Positions 5,299-10,605 of a stretch of DNA of 10,605 nucleotides are shown in pieces. Source of the stretch: Pseudomonadota bacterium (GTDB taxonomy: Bacteria > Myxococcota > Myxococcia > Myxococcales > Myxococcaceae); contig JAFADT010000584.1 in NCBI GenBank assembly GCA_023424585.1, positions 1 to 10,605 on the forward strand, written 5' to 3'. Numbering within the stretch: the first letter of the stretch is position 1; every line of letters begins with the position of its first letter. A program made the position numbers and the translations under genes. A model generated the notes under the pieces. The model was not told the origin of the DNA and did not search any database. It saw only the letters and a list, made by a program, of their open reading frames with translations.

Positions 5299-6267
5299 CT
5301 AATGGGGGCGGTGCGACCGCTGTCGGGATCGCTCGTGGCGCCAGTCCCGGGGAGTCATGCCGTACGCCTTCTTGAAGGCGCGGCCGAAGTGCGTGAGATC
5401 CTGGAAGCCCCAGCTGAAGGCGATGTCCGCGATGCTCCGCACGTCCATGGCCGGGTCCTCGAGCGCTTTGCGGCAGCGAGCCAGGCGACGCGAGAGGACC
5501 CAGCGCATGAAGCTCTCGCCCGCTTCCGCGAACAGCCCGTGCAGGTATCGCGTGGACATGCGGAAATGGGCGGCGGCTGTCGCCGGGCTCAGCGATGGCT
5601 CCGCGAGGTGGTGCTCGACATAGACGCGGAGGGCGTGCCGCCGGGCCTCTCGCACGCTCGCGGCGTTCGTCCGGATGTTGCGGCCCTGGGTGTTGAAGGC
5701 CAGCGCGAGGAGCTCCAGCAGATTGTCCGAGACAGAGCTCGCCACGGGTTCGGCGACCTGGTTCTCTGCGAAGGCGCGCAGGTAGGCTGCCACTAGGGCC
5801 CCCACCCCCTCCCGGGTATGGAGCACGCTGCCCACCACCTCATCTGGATGTGAGAGCCGTGGACGGAGCGCGGAGTAGGGCGCCACGATGACGATGCGGC
5901 GGTAGTCCGCGTCGAACGAGATTTCTCCCGGCCGCGTTCCATCAAAGAGCTCCACATCTCCGGGGTGAGAGAGTCGCTCCTCGCGTCCCTGCCGCAGTCT
6001 GCAGACGCCGGCCACCTGCATGCAGAGGAAGTAGCACTCCCGGGGAGCGCGGGCGATCTCCGGCTCCCCCCGGTGAACGCTCTGCGCGGAGGAATGGAGA
6101 TACGTCACTCCCAACGGTCCGGCGTCATGGTGATCGAGCCGCCCGAAGAAGGGCCCCGACGTCTTCCGCTCCGTTCGCAGCCCCAGGAAGACCTTGCTCG
6201 CCAATTCCTGCCAGTACTCGTGCCGCTCCCGCTCCGCAACCGCGTCCGTGGAGAAGACTGTGCGCAT
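5299..6267 (-). CDS. AraC/XylS-family transcriptional regulator
   Basis: A 322-residue protein of the two-domain AraC type. The N-terminal half (about 5-190) resembles the 'AraC-binding-like' sensor domain of FeaR-type regulators: TDAVAERERHEYWQELASKV at the start, then beta-strands around GDVELFDGTRPGEISF (103-118). The C-terminal domain has two helix-turn-helix units: LSPATAAAHFRMSTRYLHGLF (226-246), then SIADIAFSWGFQDLTHFGRAF (278-298) followed by KKAYGMTPRDWR, the family signature. The ATG used follows GAGGGGG (6270-6276); a GTG eight codons earlier is possible. Such proteins usually activate a nearby gene on binding a small ligand. The divergent neighbour encodes a small secreted protein and shares a 169-bp gap with it, so it is the first candidate target. 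The gene ends directly against a methyltransferase stub. Ligand unknown. Confidence 0.92.
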   Translation of the reverse strand: MRTVFSTDAVAERERHEYWQELASKVFLGLRTERKTSGPFFGRLDHHDAGPLGVTYLHSSAQSVHRGEPEIARAPRECYFLCMQVAGVCRLRQGREERLSHPGDVELFDGTRPGEISFDADYRRIVIVAPYSALRPRLSHPDEVVGSVLHTREGVGALVAAYLRAFAENQVAEPVASSVSDNLLELLALAFNTQGRNIRTNAASVREARRHALRVYVEHHLAEPSLSPATAAAHFRMSTRYLHGLFAEAGESFMRWVLSRRLARCRKALEDPAMDVRSIADIAFSWGFQDLTHFGRAFKKAYGMTPRDWRHERSRQRSHRPH

Positions 6268-6436
6268 GGACCCCCTCGGGTGAAGACGCACATATTCTCG
6301 TGCCCTCCAGGCAACCAGTCCAGCGCCCAGGGCCGAATTTCTGTGCGCTGCCAGCCGAGCCCCCTCCCCGCGCTCCCCCGTATACCCTCCTCACGGCGAC
6401 GCTCATGTCGCTCGGTTTCCCTTTAGGAGGGTGTTT
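6268..6436. promoter_or_regulatory. divergent control region between the AraC gene and the secreted-protein gene
   Basis: Holds the start signals of both genes. On the plus strand TATACC (6380-6385, within CCCGTATACCCTCC) is a possible -10 about 50 bp upstream of the secreted-protein ATG, without a convincing -35. A missing -35 would suit an AraC-activated promoter. The plus-strand ribosome site is AGGAGG (6425-6430). No clear pair of direct repeats for AraC binding was found by eye. Confidence 0.4.
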
Positions 6437-6913
6437 ATGAAGTCGTTCCTTGCCGTATTTGTGATTTCGATGGCCGCCGCGACCCCTGCCCTGGCCCAGG
6501 AGGAGGGGCCGTTCGCTACAACCGACGCGCTGGTGGAATACTGGACGGCGCGGAACACCAACGGCGCCACCACCCAGATCTACGTCAATGGCAAGCAAGT
6601 CTATCAGCGCGCTGGTTTCGGCGCGGCGGTCGTCAAGCAGTACTTCAGGTGCTACAATGGCTCCGGTATCAATGCCGTGTGCAACAACATCTTCGACGGC
6701 TACACGGAGGTGAGCGGCGCGGAGAGCACGTTCAGCAGCGGGCTCACCGTCTACCTCGACGGCGTGCTGTATCGATCGGGCAGCCCCTACTACAGCGCTC
6801 ACATCAAGACCTGCTACGGCGACACGAGCTACTACGGCCCGGTGGTGTACTACATCGTCGCGAGCATGAACAACGGCTTCGGCCCGGCATATCCTGGCAA
6901 CAGCTGCTTCTGA
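6437..6913 (+). CDS. small secreted protein with four cysteines, function unknown
   Basis: A 158-residue protein with a clean Sec signal peptide: Lys2, hydrophobic core FLAVFVISMAAA (4-15), and signal peptidase I site ALA|QE after residue 20. The ATG is 6 bases after a perfect AGGAGG; an in-frame GTG two codons earlier touches the ribosome site and is less likely. The mature chain of about 138 residues is rich in Tyr, Gly, Ser and Asn and has exactly four cysteines (72, 82, 126, 157), enough for two disulfides, with the last one next to the C-terminus (NSCF). Alternating polar and hydrophobic residues (TTQIYVNGKQVYQ, SGLTVYLDGVLYRS, YYGPVVYYIVAS) suggest an all-beta fold. No catalytic motif is visible. 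I do not recognise a family. It is divergent from an AraC regulator and convergent with the two-component operon, 39 bp away. Export is well supported; function is not. Confidence 0.85.
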   Translation: MKSFLAVFVISMAAATPALAQEEGPFATTDALVEYWTARNTNGATTQIYVNGKQVYQRAGFGAAVVKQYFRCYNGSGINAVCNNIFDGYTEVSGAESTFSSGLTVYLDGVLYRSGSPYYSAHIKTCYGDTSYYGPVVYYIVASMNNGFGPAYPGNSCF

Positions 6914-6952
6914 TTCACCGTCTCCAACCTGGGGCTCTCGCCGTCCCGCGGC

Positions 6953-7696
6953 CTAGCCAAACCGCTCGCGCAGGGCCGCCGCGTGGCTTCGGCTGAGGGG
7001 CAGCGGCTCCGGGAGTCCGCGCAGGTACACGTCTCCTCCACCGCCTGGGCTCCGGTCCACGCGCTCGACGAAGGCCAGGTTGACGAGCGCGGAACGGTGG
7101 ATGCGCGCGAACGTCCGCGCTGGGAGCCGCTGCTCCCAGTCCTTCAGGGGGCGCGGCGACAGGGTCGGCCCGCCCTCCGCGGCGAAGACCTCGGAGTAGT
7201 CGCCCGCGCCACGGACGCAGACAATCTGCTCCACCCGCACGAAGCGGGACTTCGCGCCGTTCTCCAGCAGCAGCAGGTCCCCCTCGGCGAGCTTCTGCCG
7301 GCTCGGAGCCCGAGCCGGTTCGGCCCTTCCTGGCTCCTCTCCCGCGAGCCGCGACAGCGTCCGCGCGAGCCGGTCCGGGTGCACCGGCTTGAGCAGGTAG
7401 TCCAGCGCGTTGACCTCGAATGCGCGCAGCGCGTGCGCGTCATGGGCCGTTACGAAGATGACGTCGAAAGGGCACGCCGGCAGTTGGGCAAGGAGGTCGA
7501 AGCCGCTCTCTCCTGGCATCTGCACGTCCAGGAAGAGGAGAGACGGCTGGAGCTCCTCGATGCGCGCGAGCGCGGAGGTGGCGCCGTCCGCCTCGCCCAC
7601 CACCTTCACCCAGGGGTAGGGCCGCAGCAGCTCTCGCAGCTCCGCGCGGGCCAGCCGCTCGTCATCTACCAACAAGGCGCGCTGCGGGGGCGTCAT
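6953..7696 (-). CDS. LytTR-family response regulator (LytR/AlgR type)
   Basis: A 247-residue two-domain regulator. The receiver domain (about 6-120) has the acidic pair Asp11-Asp12 in LLVDDE, phosphoacceptor Asp57 in LFLDVQMPG, Thr83 in FVTAHD, and the Lys103 switch in LLKPVHP. A linker rich in Ala, Pro and Arg leads to a LytTR DNA-binding domain (about 138-247) with ARIHRSALVNLAFVERV (197-213) and the terminal strand-helix LSRSHAAALRERFG. LytTR proteins bind direct repeats about two helical turns apart. The start is the ATG giving MTPPQRALLVDDE; the frame extends 57 codons further 5', but that part is Arg/Ser/Pro-rich and lies inside the kinase gene. It overlaps the kinase gene by 35 bp, indicating translational coupling. 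With LytS-type kinases, phosphate passes from the kinase His to Asp57. A candidate binding site is the direct repeat at 10081-10112. Confidence 0.95.
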   Translation of the reverse strand: MTPPQRALLVDDERLARAELRELLRPYPWVKVVGEADGATSALARIEELQPSLLFLDVQMPGESGFDLLAQLPACPFDVIFVTAHDAHALRAFEVNALDYLLKPVHPDRLARTLSRLAGEEPGRAEPARAPSRQKLAEGDLLLLENGAKSRFVRVEQIVCVRGAGDYSEVFAAEGGPTLSPRPLKDWEQRLPARTFARIHRSALVNLAFVERVDRSPGGGGDVYLRGLPEPLPLSRSHAAALRERFG

Positions 7697-8777
7697 GCGA
7701 CTCCTCGGCGAGGGTGGGGGTCCATTCAGTGGCGGGCAGCTCGAGGGTGACGTGGACCCAACCCTCCGCCTCCGATTGCTCCAGCCGGGCGCGCCCCGGG
7801 AAGAGCTGCGCCAGCCGCTCGCGCACGTTGCGCAGCCCCGTGCCCGTTCCCCGGGGCCCTGGCTCACGGTCCTTGGGCGCCCAGTGGCCCGTGTTGGCCA
7901 CGTGGATGCGCAGCACGTCCTGCTCCCGGCTGACCTGGAGGCGCATCCGCACCGGGAGCACGCCGGACGCCATGCCGTGCTTCACCGCGTTGTCCACCAC
8001 CGGCTGGATGAGGAAGGCCGGGACGGCGAGCCGCTCGGTGCCCGCCATCACGTCCAGGTTCACGTCCAGCTTCTCCTCGAAGCGCACCGACTCGATGCTC
8101 AGGAAGCTGCGCACCATGGAGAGTTCCTCCTCCAGGGGCACATGGGCGGCGTCGCCCTTCTGGAGCGAGAAGCGCAGGAAGTCCGCCATCTCCGTCACCA
8201 TCCGTCGGGCGCGGGCAGGGTCCTCCCCAATCAGGGCGCGCACGGAGGTGAGGGCATTGAAGAGGAAGTGGGGGTGCACCTGGTGGCGGAGCGAGGCGAG
8301 CCGAGCCTCCTGCGCGAGCGCGTCCGCCCGAAGCGCCCGCTCCCGCTCCTCCTGCCAGGCGCGGCCGTGCTTGATGCCGAAGTAGAGCCCGCTCCAACAC
8401 AGGAGCGTGACGGCGTACTCGAACGAGAAGCGCGGCAGCAACTGCGCCTCCCACTTGTAGGTGGCCGCGTAGAGCCAGGCCGCCCACAGCTCTCCCAGCG
8501 CCGCCCATATCGCGCCGAACGCGGCGCTGCCAATGATGGCCCACGCCGCCTGGCGCGAGAACGAGCCCGGGGCGACGCGTCGGTAGCCCAGCCGCAGCAC
8601 GCTGGAGAGGACGAGCCCGAACAGGGCGCGCACGCCCTTGGCCATCACCAGCCGCAGCTCGCCTCCCTCCGCCGCGACGATGGGCAGGAAGGTGATGATG
8701 AGCAGGACGGCGTACAGCCCCCAGCCCCCGAACTGCAGGGTCCAGAAGGAGGGTGCCAGGGCCAACCGATGCTTCAT
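7662..8777 (-). CDS. LytS/YehU-type membrane sensor histidine kinase
   Basis: A 371-residue kinase. The N-terminal 140 residues carry about four hydrophobic membrane segments (around 14-34, 50-65, 78-104 and 118-135) with very short loops and no recognisable extracytoplasmic sensor domain. Next comes a short coiled stretch WQEERERALRADALAQE (141-157) and the His_kinase (LytS-type) domain with H-box LRHQVHPHFLFNAL (163-176), where His170 in PHFLFN is the expected phosphoacceptor. The ATPase part shows the N-box QPVVDNAVKHG (258-268) and glycine-rich RGTGTGLRNVRERL (309-322). All key residues are present. The ATG giving MKHRLALAPSF was chosen; 19 in-frame codons upstream lack membrane or family features. 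It partners the overlapping LytTR regulator. The aminotransferase gene ends 63 bp upstream on the same strand, so the three are probably co-transcribed. Ligand unknown; with no large external domain it may sense membrane state or a partner protein. Confidence 0.94.
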   Translation of the reverse strand: MKHRLALAPSFWTLQFGGWGLYAVLLIITFLPIVAAEGGELRLVMAKGVRALFGLVLSSVLRLGYRRVAPGSFSRQAAWAIIGSAAFGAIWAALGELWAAWLYAATYKWEAQLLPRFSFEYAVTLLCWSGLYFGIKHGRAWQEERERALRADALAQEARLASLRHQVHPHFLFNALTSVRALIGEDPARARRMVTEMADFLRFSLQKGDAAHVPLEEELSMVRSFLSIESVRFEEKLDVNLDVMAGTERLAVPAFLIQPVVDNAVKHGMASGVLPVRMRLQVSREQDVLRIHVANTGHWAPKDREPGPRGTGTGLRNVRERLAQLFPGRARLEQSEAEGWVHVTLELPATEWTPTLAEESHDAPAARLVGR

Positions 8778-8840
8778 GGTAAGCAACCTACCAGAGCGCG
8801 GGCGGGGCAAGGCTGCGTCCAAGCGAGCGGACAAGGCGGC

Positions 8841-9980
8841 TCAGCCACGGCCCTTCAGCGTCGCGCGCAGCGCGGTGCCGAACGCGCGCATCTCCGCCAC
8901 CGTGCCGAGCGTGAGCCGCAGGGCGGAGATGTCCGGGGGGAGGGGGGTGCTCGGGACGGTCGTGACGTGAAAGCCGTGGGGCGCGAGCCGTGCGGGCAGG
9001 TCGAGCTGGTCCGCGCTCAGGGAAATCCACATGAAGTTGGCATGGCCCGCCACGTACTTCAGCCCCAACTCGTCCAGCACGCTCGCGGTGACCTTGCGCG
9101 ACTCCGCGTTGAGCTTGCGCATGCGCGGGACGAACTGCGTGTCCTGGAGGCTCGCCTGGGCCGCCGCGACGGAGAGCGGGTTGGGGAGCGCCATCTTCCA
9201 CTCGGTGAGCCGCTTGACGACGTCGGGCTGGGCGATGGCGTAGCCCACCCGCATGCCGGCGAGCCCGTAGATCTTGGAGAAGGAGCGCGCGACGATGACC
9301 TTCTTCCCGGAGCGCACCAGGTCCACCATGGACTGGCCAGGGGCGGGCTCCAGGTAGTGGAGGTAGACCTCGTCCACCAGCACGGTGGCGCGGGTGGACA
9401 CCGCCTCGCAGAAGGCGCGCAGGCGGGCCGGCTCGACGATGGTGCCCGTGGGGTTGCTGGGGTTGCACACGGAGACCAGCCGGGTGTCCGGGCCCACACG
9501 TGCCTCCATTGCGTCGAGGTCATGGGCCAGGCTCGCGTCAAGCGGAACGCGGGTCACCCTGCCGCCGACGTGTTCAGCGAACGAGGGAAGCGCGGGAAAG
9601 GTCAGCTGCGCGCACACGACGCCGCCTCCTCCCGAGGCGTACTCGCCCGCGATGGCGCACAAGGCCTCGAGGGAGCCCGCTGTGAGGAGGATGTGCTCCG
9701 GTGACACGTCCTCCTGCTCCGCGATGAGGCGCCTCAGCGACTGGACGGCGTCGAGGGCGGCGTAGCGGCTGCTGAGCTGGAGGGAGTCGCGGATGGCGCG
9801 CATGGCGCCCTCACAAGGGCCGTAGCGGTTCTCGTTGGAGAAGAGCCGGACCGGGTCGGCGCCGGGCCGCGGCCGGGGGGCCTGGGCGGCCCGTGCGAGT
9901 CCAGGCCTCAGGGCGAGGCCCGCGGTGGTCGCGGCGGCTCCAGCGAGAAGGGCTCTGCGGGTGGGAATGAAGTCGGACAC
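8841..9980 (-). CDS. Tat-exported PLP-dependent aminotransferase (class I/II, HisC-like)
   Basis: A 379-residue fold-type I aminotransferase. The start is a GTG 7 bases after GGGGAG; the frame runs 21 codons further up, but only this start puts a signal at the N-terminus. Residues 5-32 form a twin-arginine signal: IPTRRALLAGAA, a hydrophobic stretch, then ARA|AQ. The catalytic part shows FSNENRYGP (47-55), a cofactor-phosphate loop AGSLEAL (101-107), NPSNPTGT (173-180) with Asn176, DEVY with Asp203 (pairs with the pyridine nitrogen), SFSKIYGLAGMRVGY (233-247) with Schiff-base Lys236, and LRLTLG with Arg355 for the substrate carboxylate. The layout is that of histidinol-phosphate aminotransferases, but export argues against a role in histidine synthesis; Tat carries folded, cofactor-loaded enzymes. 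No his genes are nearby. It is the first gene of the apparent operon with the kinase and regulator. The amino donor and acceptor outside the cytoplasm are unknown. Confidence 0.93.
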   Translation of the reverse strand: MSDFIPTRRALLAGAAATTAGLALRPGLARAAQAPRPRPGADPVRLFSNENRYGPCEGAMRAIRDSLQLSSRYAALDAVQSLRRLIAEQEDVSPEHILLTAGSLEALCAIAGEYASGGGGVVCAQLTFPALPSFAEHVGGRVTRVPLDASLAHDLDAMEARVGPDTRLVSVCNPSNPTGTIVEPARLRAFCEAVSTRATVLVDEVYLHYLEPAPGQSMVDLVRSGKKVIVARSFSKIYGLAGMRVGYAIAQPDVVKRLTEWKMALPNPLSVAAAQASLQDTQFVPRMRKLNAESRKVTASVLDELGLKYVAGHANFMWISLSADQLDLPARLAPHGFHVTTVPSTPLPPDISALRLTLGTVAEMRAFGTALRATLKGRG

Positions 9981-10010
9981 GGCGGTTCTCCCCGCGCTGG
10001 AGGGGTGGGA

Positions 10011-10061
10011 GGGCCCAGCGCGAGGAGCAGGGTAGCGGGCCACCTCCGCCGGGCTGGGCCC
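10011..10061. promoter_or_regulatory. inverted repeat in the leader of the aminotransferase operon
   Basis: GGGCCCAGC (10011-10019) and GCTGGGCCC (10053-10061) are perfect 9-bp complements around a 33-bp spacer. The nearer arm lies 31 bp upstream of the aminotransferase start codon, so it would fall in the 5' leader of that transcript. It may be a leader hairpin or a widely spaced protein site. High local GC makes chance occurrence possible. Confidence 0.35.
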
Positions 10062-10080
10062 GCATCTGTGAGGAGGGGGC

Positions 10081-10112
10081 GGGCGTCGGTGAGCGGCGCG
10101 GGGCGTCGGTGA
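10081..10112. repeat. 12-bp direct repeat at 20-bp spacing, candidate LytTR binding site
   Basis: GGGCGTCGGTGA occurs exactly at 10081-10092 and again at 10101-10112, start to start 20 bp, which puts both copies on the same helical face. LytTR regulators such as AgrA and ComE bind two direct half-sites about 21 bp apart. The repeat lies in the divergent gap that would control both the operon encoding the LytTR regulator and the secreted-protein gene at 10224. Binding is inferred; the sequence does not closely match published LytTR half-sites that I know. Confidence 0.45.
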
Positions 10113-10144
10113 CGCTCATCGGCCCCAGGAAAGGTGCGCTTCGG

Positions 10145-10182
10145 AGTGAAGAAATAATTCACTTGCCGTAATTGACGGTGAA
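10145..10182. promoter_or_regulatory. AT-rich inverted-repeat cluster in the divergent promoter region
   Basis: AGTGAA (10145-10150) and TTCACT (10158-10163) flank the AT-rich GAAATAA. TTCAC (10158-10162) also pairs with GTGAA (10178-10182) around CCGT-AATTG-ACGG (10166-10178). This is the only AT-rich pocket of the gap and the likely promoter core. TTGACG (10172-10177) would suit a plus-strand -35, but no good -10 follows it. It may be a regulator site overlapping one or both promoters. Confidence 0.4.
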
Positions 10183-10223
10183 GCGCTGATTCTCAGCACT
10201 CACCTTCATCTGGAGCTCATGTC

Positions 10224-10605
10224 ATGAAGTTTTCGCGCTCGATTTCCTCTGTCGTGGCCCTCGCTCTCCTGTCAGTGCCGGGACTTGCCGTGGCCCGCAG
10301 CACCGCCGCCTTCAGTGGCTTCACGCCGTCCCCGAGTGATGCGAGCTGCTGGGTCTTCAGCCGAAACTCCCTGGGCGCGGTCCGCAATGCCTGCGCGACG
10401 ACCAAGAACTGGATCATCCCCCTCGTCGTGGACACGACGGGCTACTACTCGGTCACCGTGTACGCATACGCCGGAACCACGTCGGCGAACGTGGGATGCA
10501 CCGCAGTGGGGGTCAACTCCTCGTCTGATGGCCAGTGGTACTCCCCGACGGCGTACCTGCCGGCGTTCGGCAGCAACCAGAGCATCGTGCTGAACGGGGC
10601 GTACG
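10224..10605 (+). CDS. small secreted cysteine-containing protein, 3' end outside the window
   Basis: The first 127 residues are open to the window edge. There is a Sec signal peptide: Lys2 and Arg5, hydrophobic core VVALALLSVPGLAVA, and cleavage site AVA|RS after residue 24. The start ATG lies 8 bases after TGGAG (10211-10215). The mature part is rich in Ser, Thr, Ala, Tyr and Trp with Cys42, Cys57 and Cys92 so far, and strand-like runs such as WIIPLVVDTTGYYSVTVYAY, suggesting a beta-rich extracellular domain. Nearly all codons are G/C-ending, so it is a real gene. It is divergent from the aminotransferase/two-component operon and shares its control region, hence a plausible regulon member. 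It resembles the secreted protein at 6437 in size class, export and cysteine content, but I see no convincing sequence identity. Function unknown. Confidence 0.85.
   Translation, partial: MKFSRSISSVVALALLSVPGLAVARSTAAFSGFTPSPSDASCWVFSRNSLGAVRNACATTKNWIIPLVVDTTGYYSVTVYAYAGTTSANVGCTAVGVNSSSDGQWYSPTAYLPAFGSNQSIVLNGAY

Noticed and set aside
6953..7867. 57-codon N-terminal extension of the response regulator
   Set aside because: Arg/Ser/Pro-rich text overlapping the kinase frame; the receiver domain begins properly at the ATG at 7696.
7695..9704. 669-codon open frame on the plus strand across the kinase and aminotransferase genes
   Set aside because: It is antisense to two genes with complete, motif-rich proteins. 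Its translation is dominated by Arg, Gly, His, Ala and Val without domains, the usual shadow frame in GC-rich DNA.

Overview
The window looks like part of a myxobacterial chromosome (Myxococcaceae-like). Coding sequence is GC-rich with strongly G/C-biased third codon positions, and small lipoproteins with short G-rich lipoboxes are frequent. It also carries an astacin-type zinc metalloprotease fused to hemopexin repeats, an AraC activator, and a LytS/LytR-type two-component pair. This placement rests on gene content and style, not on a marker gene.

Layout. (1) 1-889: a truncated epoxide-hydrolase/dehalogenase-like alpha/beta hydrolase (minus) is divergent from an HxlR-family regulator (plus). 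Between them lies a perfect palindrome, the best operator candidate in the window. (2) 890-2836: a gene-poor, partly decayed stretch. It holds one intact cysteine-rich lipoprotein (1400-1849), one lipoprotein whose 3' half seems frameshifted (2059-2559), and frame-switching remnants on both sides. (3) 2837-4141: an intact secreted, lipid-anchored metalloprotease with four hemopexin blades, ending at a strong hairpin. (4) 4142-5298: a short unrecognised minus-strand ORF, a small lipoprotein (4599-5129) and a stub of a SAM-dependent methyltransferase. (5) 5299-6913: an AraC-family regulator divergent from a small secreted four-cysteine protein. (6) 6953-9980: an apparent minus-strand operon, read from right to left: Tat-exported PLP aminotransferase, LytS-type histidine kinase, LytTR response regulator. 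The kinase and regulator genes overlap by 35 bp. (7) 9981-10605: a 243-bp divergent control region with a long-loop inverted repeat, a pair of 12-bp direct repeats 20 bp apart and an AT-rich inverted-repeat cluster. After it comes the start of another small secreted cysteine-containing protein that runs off the window.

How the genes may work together. The most coherent unit is the aminotransferase / histidine kinase / LytTR regulator operon, with two small exported cysteine-containing proteins beside it. The tandem repeat in front of the operon has the spacing expected of a LytTR dimer site. I infer, without proof, a cell-envelope sensing module whose exported enzyme acts on an amine or amino acid outside the cytoplasm. 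The hydrolase/HxlR pair is a separate, self-contained switch. No rRNA, tRNA, CRISPR array, insertion sequence or phage gene was seen.
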